A stretch of DNA of 64,000 nt from Hyphomicrobiales bacterium (lineage in GTDB: Bacteria; Pseudomonadota; Alphaproteobacteria; Rhizobiales; Xanthobacteraceae), in NCBI GenBank assembly GCA_021732215.1, contig JAKFVL010000009.1, forward strand, positions 124,001 through 188,000. The letters run 5' to 3'. A program made the position numbers and the translations under genes. Below the pieces are notes generated by a model. The model was given only the letters and a program-made list of their open reading frames with translations. It was not told the DNA's origin and did not search any database. Shown in pieces: positions 42,774-51,456 of this stretch (its first letter is position 1; the number at the start of each line of letters is the position of its first letter).

Positions 42774-44263
42774 TGAATGTCCGGCCCCGGCGCGCCTTGC
42801 GCAAACTGCGTTCGCTGACGTTTTGACATCACATTGCGCGTGGACTCCCAATCTTCGATCAAGCCCTTCCGGTCAATCAGGAGCATGCATGCAGCAAAGG
42901 CGACCAATCCGATAAACAGCCCAATCAAAGTTCCCGTCGCGCTTTCTGGAAGCGCCTGCAGTGCTGCGAAGCAAAGTCCGGCGGCGACAATGCTGGAGAT
43001 CGCGGGACCAACCAAGCCCATCAGCATCGGCACAGGTTGGTACCGCGTCGACTCCCTCGCAAAGAAAAGCAGCGCGGCGCAATAAAGCAGAGCGACAAGT
43101 GCAATCCCGTAGATCGTGCCGGTCAACCCGATCCATGGGCCAAGGCAAATTGCGATGGCCCTCCCGACGCTCTGACCAGCCGTACACCAGAACTGGATAT
43201 GAAATCGTCCATTTGCCAGCAACAGCGCGCCAACCTGGGTGGCGACAATCGTCAAAGCCGAAACGGGCAACAGAACCCTCAAAAAGAAGGCGAGCTCCAC
43301 CCACTTCGGACCAAGAAGCAGATCGATGAGTTCCGGCGCAGCCACGGCCGCCAGCAACATCGAGGGGAACAGCACTGCGGCAAGCAGACGGCAGAGCTGG
43401 CGATGAAGTTTGACGGCGCTCTCATTATCGCTTGTGATGGCCTGAACATACAATGTTGCCCAGGTTACGTTTCCTACCGCCTCGCCTGCAAACCTCGAAA
43501 CCTGATTTGCAAACGAATAGCTGCCCAACAGTGTCGTGCCAAATATACGGCCAATCAGAATGTTCTCGGTAACCCGGCCTGCATAATCACAAAGCCGGGT
43601 GCCGATCAGAACTCCGCCGGAAATGACGTGAGGCTGGATGGCTCGCAGACTGAACTCCAGCCCCGGAAGACTAAAGGCCGCAAAATTAAGAACCAGCGAA
43701 CGAACGACATATACCGAGACGTACTGGAAAACGAGGCTCCAGGCCCCCGCTCCATTGACAGCAAGAATCACCGCAACCGCTGCACCCGTCAGATTGGCCA
43801 GAAGCTCCGCAACGGCGCCGGTGCCTAGATCCTTCCGCCGGCTCAGGCGCGCTCCCGGTACGACCGACAGCGTCAAGAAAACAAAACTGATGGATAAAAA
43901 ACCAATCATCGCCGGAACACGCGGCTGCTGAACGATGTATCCCAGGAAAATTCCAAAAAGACTCGTGATCAGCGCAAGCGCAATTCCAGAGAATAGAAGA
44001 ATCCAGAAAGCACTCGACCAAACCACTGAGGACGTTTCCGGCTCCCTTGCCAAGGTTGAGCCCAACCCTCCGTCAGCGAGCAGCGCGGCAAAAGCTACTG
44101 TTGGCAGCGCAAGAGCGTAGATTCCAAATTCCTCCGGCCCCAGCAGGCGCGCCATCACCGGCAGCAATATTAGCTGCAATCCGACCTTGATGATGTTTAC
44201 AGCCCAGGAAGCAATTGCTCCCAAGGCAAGCCTGCGGTTGCTTGATTGAGGTAGGATTTCCAA
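42770..44263 (-). CDS. Wzx-type polysaccharide flippase
   Basis: A 497-residue integral membrane protein with about 12-14 hydrophobic segments and the polysaccharide_synt family opening (AIASWAVNIIKVGLQLILLPVMARLLGPEEFG, seen in parts). It would move the undecaprenyl-linked repeat unit to the periplasmic face. ATGA-coupled to the GT2 gene. The gene starts opposite the plus-strand glycosyltransferase at 44608, sharing a 344-base promoter region. Confidence 0.88.
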   Translation of the reverse strand: MEILPQSSNRRLALGAIASWAVNIIKVGLQLILLPVMARLLGPEEFGIYALALPTVAFAALLADGGLGSTLAREPETSSVVWSSAFWILLFSGIALALITSLFGIFLGYIVQQPRVPAMIGFLSISFVFLTLSVVPGARLSRRKDLGTGAVAELLANLTGAAVAVILAVNGAGAWSLVFQYVSVYVVRSLVLNFAAFSLPGLEFSLRAIQPHVISGGVLIGTRLCDYAGRVTENILIGRIFGTTLLGSYSFANQVSRFAGEAVGNVTWATLYVQAITSDNESAVKLHRQLCRLLAAVLFPSMLLAAVAAPELIDLLLGPKWVELAFFLRVLLPVSALTIVATQVGALLLANGRFHIQFWCTAGQSVGRAIAICLGPWIGLTGTIYGIALVALLYCAALLFFARESTRYQPVPMLMGLVGPAISSIVAAGLCFAALQALPESATGTLIGLFIGLVAFAACMLLIDRKGLIEDWESTRNVMSKRQRTQFAQGAPGPDIQ

Positions 44264-44607
44264 ACCGGCTCCGTTACCGACATGCTAAGCCTCGAAAGGC
44301 GGCATCACCATAGAGCGGCATCACTCGGTTTTGGAGAGCTGGACGAGATCGATGACGCTTTTCCGGCTGAGTGGTTACCTCGTTAAGGATATCAGGAGGG
44401 TTACAACCAAACAATCGCCCAACGCTCAGCAGCGGGCTTCGCGGGGCAACTTCAGCCCTTGCAATTAACAATCTTCTTGGAATTCGCCGCAGTAACGACA
44501 GGAAAGATTTCTCCCTCGTTGTTTTTCGATGCTCTGCAATTTAACATTCTGCGGAATTGCCGCGATGAGTCCCTCAAATCCGACATTAGCTCGCGCCGGG
44601 AAATATT
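44264..44607. promoter_or_regulatory. Divergent promoter region of the flippase and glycosyltransferase genes
   Basis: 344 bases with no credible gene. The decamer GCGGCATCAC is repeated at 44299-44308 and 44315-44324, close to the flippase start. The right half is AT-richer and holds the likely plus-strand promoter. No known operator was recognised. Confidence 0.4.
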
Positions 44608-45711
44608 GTGAAAGTTGCGATCATTCACTATTGGCTCGTAGGCATGCGAGGCGGAGAGAAGGTCATCGAAGCGCTTTGCGAAATGTATCCGCAGGCGGAC
44701 ATTTTCACGCATGTGTACGTGCCGGAGATGCTTTCTGACAGAATTCGTCAGCACAGGATCATTCCCACGTTCATCAATGCGTTGCCCCGCTCGCACAAGA
44801 TGTACAAGACTTACCTGCCCCTGATGCCGATCGCGCTCGAGCATCTTGACCTGCGCGGTTACGATCTGGTCATCAGCAGCGAATCCGGTCCAGCAAAAGG
44901 CATCGTCCCTCCCGCCGATGCGCTTCACGTCTGCTATTGCCATACGCCGATGCGCTATATCTGGAACATGTATCATGATTATCGCAGCAGCGCCGGTCTG
45001 ATCACACGTTTGATGATGCCGCCGTTGGCGCATTATTTGAGGATGTGGGACGTGACGTCAGCTTCGAGGGTGGATAGCTTTGTCGCGAACTCCAGAACTG
45101 TCGCCAATCGGATCAAACGCTACTATGGAGCGGATTCGGTTGTGATCCATCCTCCAGTAGACACCAAGGCGTTTGCGATCGCTCAACCTTCCGAGCTGGA
45201 AGACTACTATCTGATGGCAGGCGAACTTGTTTCTTACAAGCGCCCCGACCTTGCGGTGCGAGCCTTCAATGAACTGAAACAGAATTTGGTCGTGATTGGC
45301 GGCGGCGAAATGCTCGAGGAACTGCGCAGGATCGCGGGGCCGACGGTCAAGGTTATGGGCTCGCAGCCGTTTGAGGTTCTTAGAGAGCACTATGCGAAAT
45401 GCCGCGCCTTGATATTTCCCGGCGAGGAAGATTTTGGCATGGTTCCCGTCGAGGCGATGGCCAGCGGTCGGCCGGTTGTCGCTTTCGGACGAGGCGGTGC
45501 TGTCGAGACGGTTGTGCCCGGAATGACTGGCGTATTCTTTGCTGAACAGACTGTGCAATCAATCATCGCCGCAATACAGAGCCTGGCCGGCACCGAATTC
45601 CAACCGGACGACATCGCCGGCCACGCACAAAAATTCGGCCGCGATCAATTCTTCCAGAAGATGCGGGCTCATATCGACGGGTTGTTGGCCGAGAAACACC
45701 GCAGTCTTTGA
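44608..45711 (+). CDS. Glycosyltransferase family 4
   Basis: A 367-residue GT-B enzyme. N-terminal domain: VAIIHYWLVGMRGGEKV, with CYCHTPMRYIW. C-terminal nucleotide-binding domain: GGGEMLEELRR and the EX7E-type motif in PGEEDFGMVPVEAMASGRPVVAFGRGG. The GTG start at 44608 gives the usual N-terminus. The PxxEDFG pattern is common in mannosyl- and related transferases of capsule loci. It stands alone on the plus strand, convergent with the phosphatase gene. Confidence 0.88.
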   Translation: MKVAIIHYWLVGMRGGEKVIEALCEMYPQADIFTHVYVPEMLSDRIRQHRIIPTFINALPRSHKMYKTYLPLMPIALEHLDLRGYDLVISSESGPAKGIVPPADALHVCYCHTPMRYIWNMYHDYRSSAGLITRLMMPPLAHYLRMWDVTSASRVDSFVANSRTVANRIKRYYGADSVVIHPPVDTKAFAIAQPSELEDYYLMAGELVSYKRPDLAVRAFNELKQNLVVIGGGEMLEELRRIAGPTVKVMGSQPFEVLREHYAKCRALIFPGEEDFGMVPVEAMASGRPVVAFGRGGAVETVVPGMTGVFFAEQTVQSIIAAIQSLAGTEFQPDDIAGHAQKFGRDQFFQKMRAHIDGLLAEKHRSL

Positions 45712-45755
45712 GTTCGGCCGGCGTGCCGGATCAGTGAAACTTACCGCCCGCCATT

Positions 45756-46511
45756 TCAGGCCGCCGAGGTATCGATCAAGGACAACTGATCTGCCTCAAT
45801 AATGAGGCACGTCAGGCGACCGGTAGCAAAAGCACCCGTATCAATATTGATGCGGTTTGGCCGCACTTCAACCTCGAGCGCGGGCGTATGGCCGTGGATT
45901 ATGATTTTTCCGAAATCATGATCCGAAGACAGAAATTCATCTCTGATCCAAAGAAGATCGCTTTCTTTTTGCCGTTTCAACTGAACATTTGGCTTGGCCC
46001 CGGCGTGTGCAAAGAAAAAATCGCCGCACGCAAAGGATTTTCCCAGGTCTCTGAAGAATCGAAGATGCGATGCTGGAAGCGCGTTGTGAAATGCCTGCTG
46101 GGTTTCGCTGGTTTGCGCCGTCCCTGGAGTGAGTCCATACGATACCAATGTTGACAATCCTCCCAACCTCGCCCACGTATCGAACGTCGCGCGATTGCTT
46201 AGAAAATTCAGCGCAATCGATTCATGATTGCCCTTGAGAAAAACAGCTTCATGGGCCGCGCCATGCTCGATCAGCCTGTCAATCGTTTGGCGCGAAGAGG
46301 GCCCACGATCAATATAGTCGCCAAGAAAAACACAGACTGATCTGATCACCGGCAACTGCTGCAAATCCCTGTCGATGAGAGAAAGCAACTTGTCGAGCAG
46401 ATCTGCTCGACCATGGATATCGCCGATCGTGTAGATGCGAAGTCCCGGGGGCAGACATGGAACCCGGTTGCCAACCCGAAGATTTAGCCGATCCGGAAAC
46501 CCCTTACGCAC
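45756..46511 (-). CDS. Metallophosphoesterase (PPP-type serine/threonine phosphatase family)
   Basis: A 251-residue calcineurin-like phosphoesterase with all metal motifs: GDIHG, GDYIDRG, GNHES and HGHTP, plus a His in FFFAHAGAK. Relatives include bacterial PrpA-type protein phosphatases and diadenosine tetraphosphatase. GTG start at 46511, preceded by AGGTGG. It is divergent from the BY-kinase gene at 47014. Removing phosphate from the kinase or another regulator of polysaccharide assembly is conceivable, but the Tyr specificity usual for that job is not shown by this family. Confidence 0.85.
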   Translation of the reverse strand: MRKGFPDRLNLRVGNRVPCLPPGLRIYTIGDIHGRADLLDKLLSLIDRDLQQLPVIRSVCVFLGDYIDRGPSSRQTIDRLIEHGAAHEAVFLKGNHESIALNFLSNRATFDTWARLGGLSTLVSYGLTPGTAQTSETQQAFHNALPASHLRFFRDLGKSFACGDFFFAHAGAKPNVQLKRQKESDLLWIRDEFLSSDHDFGKIIIHGHTPALEVEVRPNRINIDTGAFATGRLTCLIIEADQLSLIDTSAA

Positions 46512-46648
46512 GCATCCACCTCAGCACGAGGCAACGGCTTGAGCCATTGCCTCAGGTTCCCTTGCAACATCAATCGTCCGCCGACCATCGTCTGTTCCGC
46601 AAAACGGGCGTAGCGGCCAAACGTCAGATTATCCAGCACGCTGAACAT
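46484..46648 (-). CDS. Possible 54-residue protein overlapping the phosphatase start
   Basis: An ATG frame at 46648 encodes MFSVLDNLTFGRYARFAEQ and ends at 46484, overlapping the phosphatase gene by 28 bases. It has no signal peptide, membrane helix or recognised domain. The ribosome binding site is poor. It could be a leader that couples translation of the phosphatase, or chance. Confidence 0.28.
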   Translation of the reverse strand: MFSVLDNLTFGRYARFAEQTMVGGRLMLQGNLRQWLKPLPRAEVDACVRGFRIG

Positions 46649-47013
46649 TTCGACGCGGAAACATAACTTCGGGAGCGCTAACCCGACACTTTCACAAGGT
46701 TAACGGTGCCTCCTCCGGTAACCAATATTTGAGATCGGTTTGAAGTATAGGACAAGACGATGTAAATGAATTGGATAGGATTTTTCCAAGATTGATTTTT
46801 GCGACGTTCGAAGCTGATTGTTGAGGATAATCATCGCGTTGACCTTGATGCAGGACAAGGTCTTTGAACAAGCCCGGGCCAGATCTCATTATGGCCGGCC
46901 TCGGGCGTCACGACCTTCATTCGGTCATTGACGGCTTCCTTGCACCGGCACGATTTTTTGCACTTGCGAAATGCGCTTTGCGGTAGATTTAGCGGGTGTT
47001 AGAGTAAAAATCG
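46649..47013. promoter_or_regulatory. Upstream region of the BY-kinase gene
   Basis: 365 bases without a supported gene, between the phosphatase unit and the copolymerase gene. The middle part (about 46735-46830) is AT-rich. A GGCAC/TTGC pair near 46947-46961 resembles a sigma-54 promoter but is mis-spaced by one base. Promoters for both directions must lie here; none could be fixed. Confidence 0.4.
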
Positions 47014-49254
47014 ATGAATATCGCGCGGCAATTTTTACCGAGTTTTGAACCGACCGCACAGAACGATGCGAGCGACGGTACGATATCGCTGCTCCAGATT
47101 CGGGACTTTCTGGTTCGCCAGTGGCGGCTCATCGCGCTGGTGACGGTACTGGCAGTAATGGCTGGCGGAACTTACGTCGCCTTGTCTCCTGCCAAGTATA
47201 CCGCGCAGGCGGATATGATCATCGACACAAAAAGGATCACGTGGACCCAATCGGAACTGGCTTCTGAAAATCGGACGGTCGAAGACGCCTCGGTTGAGAG
47301 CGAAATCGAAACCACCAAATCCGAAAAGGTCGCGATGTCGGTGATCTCCCGGCTGAATTTGGCCGAGGATCCGGAATTCATAGGCAGCGGAAGCGGTCTT
47401 GTCCGCCAACTGATTGCAAAATTCAAACTATCCGCGGAACCTGCCGCACCAGCCACAAAGGAAGAGCTGCAACGTCGCGCTTTGCTGGTGTTTAAGGATA
47501 ACCTCCGGGTAACCCGTCTCGGTCGCAGTTATATCGAACAAATTGCATACACATCGCTCGACAGAGATAAGGCTGCGAAAATCGCTAACGCGGTGGCGGA
47601 TGCGTATATCGATGACCAGATCCAAGCGAAATTTGAGGCCACTCGTCGCGCAACCGCTTGGCTTCAGCAGCGGATTGGCGAACTGCGGCAGCAAGCCAGC
47701 GATGCGTTCCGGGAAGTTCAAGATTTTAAATCTCAGAACAGCATCATCATCGGTGTTGACGGCAAGCTCGCGAGTGAAGTCGAACTCGACCAGCTCGGAA
47801 CAGCCCTGGCGAAGGCAAGGGCAGACACCACGCAGGCGAACGCTAAACTCGATCGAATTTCTCGCGTGATGGAGCAGAGGTTCGAAAAAGGGAAATTCAA
47901 CATTCCCGATCCGATTGTCACTGACGCTTTGAGCAACCCGATTATTACGAGGCTGCGGCAGCAATTCCTCGAGAACCAGAGTAAAGAATCGGAGTGGAGC
48001 AACCGTTACGGGCCCGAGCATCAGGCTGCAAAAAACTTGCGAGCTGAAATGGCGGCGATCCAGCGCGCGATCTGGGATGAGGTGTCCCGAATTGCAGAAA
48101 GCTACAAGAGCGAGCTTCAGATAGCGCGAAGCCAGGAAGAATCAATTGACAAGCGGATGTTGGAAGTCTTCGAGAAATCGGGTGCAACTCGTCAGTCTCA
48201 GGTGAGACTGCGCGAGCTCGAAACCGCCGCCAATACCTACAGGGGCATTTATGAGACATTCCTGAGCCGGTTCACCCAATCGGTGCAGCAACAATCCTTC
48301 CCATCGACAGAAGCGCGTCTCGTTACGGCGGCCTCTCCGCCACGCGGTCCAAGCTCGCCGAAGCTCGCATTAACGCTCGCGCTTGCATTGGTTTGCGGCG
48401 TTGGCCTCGGGGTGATGAGCGCTTTTGCCCGCGAGCAATTGAACCGGCAGGTTCGCACACGTGAACAGATTGAGCGGCTCCTGGGCGTCAACTGTCTTGC
48501 GGCGTTTCCTATGTTCGCCACGGATAAACAGCCTGTCCTGGGCGGCCGCGCGACCAAACAGGATTGCGGAGCATTTCAACAAATCCACAACGCTGCTCCG
48601 TTTTCCGCAACAGCAGAAGCGTTGCGTTATATCAAGGTGGCTGCGGACCTTCATCCCGCCGGAGCGAAAGTTATAGGCGTCGTCTCTGCTCTGCCCGGCG
48701 AAGGAAAAACAACGGTCGCGATGAGTTTCGCCGCCTTCCTGGCGAAGGGCGGCGCGCGCACTCTGCTGATCGATGCAGATCTCCGCAACCCTTCAGCATC
48801 GCGGTCCCTTGACTGCGCTGACTCGCCTGGCTTGCTGAATATAATCGCGGAAAAAGCAGACTTAAAAAAGTTCGTTGTTTCAGATCCCAAGTACAATTTT
48901 GATTTCTTGCCGGCTTCGACCCGGATAAGACCTACCAATAGTTCGGATGTTCTGACGTCGAACGTCATAAAAGACATGTTGAAAACCGCGAGTACGCGAT
49001 ACGATTATATAATAGCTGATCTGCCTCCAATTCTGCCCGTGGTAGACGTGAAGGCTGCAGCCCATCTGTTTGATGCGTTCATCATGGTTGTCGAGTGGAA
49101 CAGCACATCTACCGATGAAATACTCAAGGCTGCTAGAACGTCCCCGGTTGTTTCGGAACGATTGCTCGGCACCGTTCTCAATCGTGTGAACGAGAACTTG
49201 ATGCGCCGGCTCGAAGGCTACTCAGACCGCCGCTACGCATACTACTCAAAATGA
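47014..49254 (+). CDS. Polysaccharide copolymerase with BY-kinase domain (Wzc/ExoP-like)
   Basis: A 746-residue inner-membrane protein. A Wzz domain starts after residue 30, with membrane helices at about 37-57 and 450-470 flanking a long periplasmic coiled coil. The cytoplasmic tyrosine kinase domain has Walker A SALPGEGKTTVAM (near residue 560), A' LLIDADLRNP and B YIIADLPPI. The C-terminal Tyr cluster (YSDRRYAYYSK) is the autophosphorylation tail. Such proteins set chain length and link synthesis to the Wza export channel. Start ATG at 47014. Confidence 0.93.
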   Translation: MNIARQFLPSFEPTAQNDASDGTISLLQIRDFLVRQWRLIALVTVLAVMAGGTYVALSPAKYTAQADMIIDTKRITWTQSELASENRTVEDASVESEIETTKSEKVAMSVISRLNLAEDPEFIGSGSGLVRQLIAKFKLSAEPAAPATKEELQRRALLVFKDNLRVTRLGRSYIEQIAYTSLDRDKAAKIANAVADAYIDDQIQAKFEATRRATAWLQQRIGELRQQASDAFREVQDFKSQNSIIIGVDGKLASEVELDQLGTALAKARADTTQANAKLDRISRVMEQRFEKGKFNIPDPIVTDALSNPIITRLRQQFLENQSKESEWSNRYGPEHQAAKNLRAEMAAIQRAIWDEVSRIAESYKSELQIARSQEESIDKRMLEVFEKSGATRQSQVRLRELETAANTYRGIYETFLSRFTQSVQQQSFPSTEARLVTAASPPRGPSSPKLALTLALALVCGVGLGVMSAFAREQLNRQVRTREQIERLLGVNCLAAFPMFATDKQPVLGGRATKQDCGAFQQIHNAAPFSATAEALRYIKVAADLHPAGAKVIGVVSALPGEGKTTVAMSFAAFLAKGGARTLLIDADLRNPSASRSLDCADSPGLLNIIAEKADLKKFVVSDPKYNFDFLPASTRIRPTNSSDVLTSNVIKDMLKTASTRYDYIIADLPPILPVVDVKAAAHLFDAFIMVVEWNSTSTDEILKAARTSPVVSERLLGTVLNRVNENLMRRLEGYSDRRYAYYSK

Positions 49255-49363
49255 TCGCCTTGGTCAGTTTGAATAGCGCGGAATTGGTATCGATGACGGT
49301 TGCTTGATTACAAAGACTCGCGCACACTGTTTTGATCCTGTCGCTAGGGTCAAGATACAGACG

Positions 49364-49777
49364 ATGAGGCACCTCGCATCAATTTTTCTGTTTTTGCTTT
49401 GGTCACTCGCTGGATCAGCCCAGGCGCTCGATCAGAATGTGGAACCGAAAGCCGAACCGGAAGAAGAGTTTGCCGACGGCAAGGTGACAGCTCGGGAATG
49501 GCGCGCTCGCGTTGACGATGCCCGCCGCCGCTATGAAGAATTCGTTGCAGGTGCAAAGGCAAAGATGTCCGATGTCGCGCAATCTGGCCCGAAGACCGAC
49601 GACGAACGTGTGATGAGCGATCCCAGTCTTAAGCGCGGAGATATTATTTCGACGAGCAAAGGCTTGTTCGTTTTTGTTGGCCGGGACGACATTTTGTCGC
49701 AAGATGGCTCGCGGCAAAACGATTTCGCCCCGTCATCTTCATTGCTTGTCCCGATTCAGCCACCCGCCTGGCGATAG
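49364..49777 (+). CDS. Hypothetical exported protein
   Basis: A 137-residue protein with a signal peptide (MRHLASIFLFLLWSLAGSAQA). The mature part is charged (EPKAEPEEEFADGKVTARE), then helical (WRARVDDARRRYEEFVAG), then a beta-like segment LKRGDIISTSKGLFVFVGRDD. The frame opens at 49304 but the ATG at 49364 yields the clean signal peptide. It directly follows the copolymerase gene on the same strand. Not recognised; a periplasmic partner of the export machinery is possible. Confidence 0.65.
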   Translation: MRHLASIFLFLLWSLAGSAQALDQNVEPKAEPEEEFADGKVTAREWRARVDDARRRYEEFVAGAKAKMSDVAQSGPKTDDERVMSDPSLKRGDIISTSKGLFVFVGRDDILSQDGSRQNDFAPSSSLLVPIQPPAWR

Positions 49778-50068
49778 ATCGGGATTTTTCGATTGTGACC
49801 TGTGCCACTTTTCGTACTTAATGTTGCAAGTGAAAGTTGATTGTGCGACGCAATATTACACCACTTGATTTTTGGCTAAAAACCTTTCAGAATTAAGCCT
49901 AGTTTTTAACCACGTAAAATATTCTTTTGATTACAACGCATTGGCGAAGCTAATTGCACTACAATACCGCTTGCACGAATGGTGCGTTGCCCACTATATT
50001 CCTAACAGCTGATTAATTTTTTGAAATTGGATTTTTTCTAGTCAAGTTCATGAATAACGGTATTGATC
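49778..50068. promoter_or_regulatory. AT-rich region upstream of the priming transferase gene
   Basis: 291 bases that are markedly AT-richer than the surrounding genes, with runs such as AAAATATTC and TTAATTTTTTG. No gene is supported. TTGCAC occurs twice (about 49948 and 49971). Such an AT-rich promoter is a typical target for silencers such as MucR/Ros or H-NS-like proteins. Confidence 0.45.
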
Positions 50069-50743
50069 ATGAGTGACTCGATCGAGGCCCACGGGGATTT
50101 CCATTTCGTTGATTCAACCCAGAATTACCCGGTTGGATTGAGAAGCAAGAGAGTAATCGATATCGCATTCGCTTTATCGGGACTGGTGTTGCTGGCCCCT
50201 TTGTTTTTGCTTTGTTACATCGCGATCAAGCTCTCTTCGCCTGGGCCCGTTTTTTTTGGCCACAAGCGTGTCGGCTTCAATGGCAAAACCTTCGGGTGCT
50301 TGAAGTTTCGAACGATGGTGCCGAACGCGGAGCAGCGCCTTAGAGAGTTTCTTGAATCCGATCCGGCAGCGAGCGCGGAATGGGCCAGTTGCCGAAAGCT
50401 CCGCTTCGATCCACGTATTACGGCTATCGGAGCCATCCTTCGGAAAACAAGCCTCGATGAGCTTCCGCAGCTGTTCAACGTCCTCGCCGGCGACATGAGC
50501 ATCGTCGGCCCCCGTCCCGTCCCTGCGGACGAACTGGCGCTCTATCGCGAAAATGCACGCGACTATCTTACCTGCCGTCCCGGCATCACAGGCCTCTGGC
50601 AGGTCAGCGGCCGGAGCAGCACCACGTACAGCAGGCGTATCGCGTATGACACCTTCTATTCGAGAAACTGGTCGCTGGCTTTGGATACGAAGATCATCGT
50701 ACTCACTCTGCCGTCTCTTTTGAACTCGGATAACGTCTACTGA
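50069..50743 (+). CDS. Priming sugar-1-phosphate transferase (ExoY/WbaP-like)
   Basis: A 224-residue polyprenyl-phosphate sugar transferase. One N-terminal membrane segment (IDIAFALSGLVLLAPLFLLCYIAI) precedes the catalytic domain, with SPGPVFFGHKRVG, KFRTM, LDELPQLFNVLAGDMSIVGPRPV and YLTCRPGITGLWQVSGR. It moves galactose- or glucose-1-phosphate from the UDP sugar to undecaprenyl phosphate, the first step of repeat-unit assembly. ATG at 50069; a TTG two codons earlier is possible. The GalE gene nearby would supply UDP-galactose. Confidence 0.92.
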   Translation: MSDSIEAHGDFHFVDSTQNYPVGLRSKRVIDIAFALSGLVLLAPLFLLCYIAIKLSSPGPVFFGHKRVGFNGKTFGCLKFRTMVPNAEQRLREFLESDPAASAEWASCRKLRFDPRITAIGAILRKTSLDELPQLFNVLAGDMSIVGPRPVPADELALYRENARDYLTCRPGITGLWQVSGRSSTTYSRRIAYDTFYSRNWSLALDTKIIVLTLPSLLNSDNVY

Positions 50744-51146
50744 CTTGATGCCATCAAATCCGGACATTGGATTTGATGTTGCCAAAATCTCTGACGGCCC
50801 CCAGCGATCTCTCGGTCGTCGGCTCCGCTAGAGAAGTTCCTGCCCGCTTGCGACGCCTCCTGCCGATGGGCAGCAATGTGCGCAAAATCGTGCGTTGCCG
50901 GCGCGCCATGCAATCGAATATTGCTCATCGCCGAATGCGCAGCGTCAGATTTCATCGTTAACGGTGAGCGCACCGGCTGTTGGAACGGCTTTATCGTCGG
51001 CGGCACTGCAGCATGAAACCCGGCGCAGATGAACCACTTATAAGTCAGGAACCCGCTATCTCCTTGTCTCTTTACGTTAATTTTCCATATGAGTTGCTTT
51101 CAAACTGTCCGGATATTACGCATCGTCAGAATGGCGATGAACTCCT
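50744..51146. other. Intergenic region with a terminator-like hairpin
   Basis: 403 bases between the priming transferase and a small membrane-protein gene. CATCAAATCC (50752-50761) pairs perfectly with GGATTTGATG (50769-50778) around a 7-base loop just after the transferase stop. No T-run follows. Short frames in the rest look like chance. Confidence 0.45.
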
Positions 51147-51347
51147 ATGTATGATCAAAAACGATCGGTGGGATCTCAATTGGAATTGCGGGGTGACCGC
51201 AATAAAAAACGTCACATCAAGACGTCGCGAAAAATCATAGTCTACATTCTTGCAACCACTATTGTGCTGGCGATGTTGACCTGGATCGGCGTTCTCGCAT
51301 GGGGCACAAACGCGGTGATGCGATGGCTTCTTGCCCATGTTCTCTGA
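51147..51347 (+). CDS. Possible small single-pass membrane protein
   Basis: A 66-residue frame with a basic N-terminal part (RGDRNKKRHIKTSRK) and one strong membrane helix (IIVYILATTIVLAMLTWIGV), giving inside-positive topology. No good ribosome binding site is visible. Placed between the priming transferase and galE. Not recognised. Confidence 0.4.
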   Translation: MYDQKRSVGSQLELRGDRNKKRHIKTSRKIIVYILATTIVLAMLTWIGVLAWGTNAVMRWLLAHVL

Positions 51348-51456
51348 ATGTGAAAATGCCGTCGTAGATTCCCGGCACGCCGTTATGCCGGTGGCCGGCG
51401 ATCGCAAGCGATCATCGGAGTTCGTGCAAGCCAAGATGCCCGTGTTGGAATAGAAG

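Noticed and set aside
44452-45033. A 193-codon minus-strand frame crossing the flippase/transferase gap and the transferase gene
   Set aside because: It is mostly antisense to a recognised GT4 gene and has no recognisable domain.
46947-46961. Possible sigma-54 promoter ahead of the BY-kinase gene (GGCAC ... TTGC)
   Set aside because: There are 11 rather than 10 bases between the GG and GC pairs, and the base before GG is C instead of T.
50980-51240. An 86-codon plus-strand frame after the priming transferase gene
   Set aside because: No ribosome binding site, domain or conserved-looking composition; it overlaps the more plausible small membrane-protein frame.
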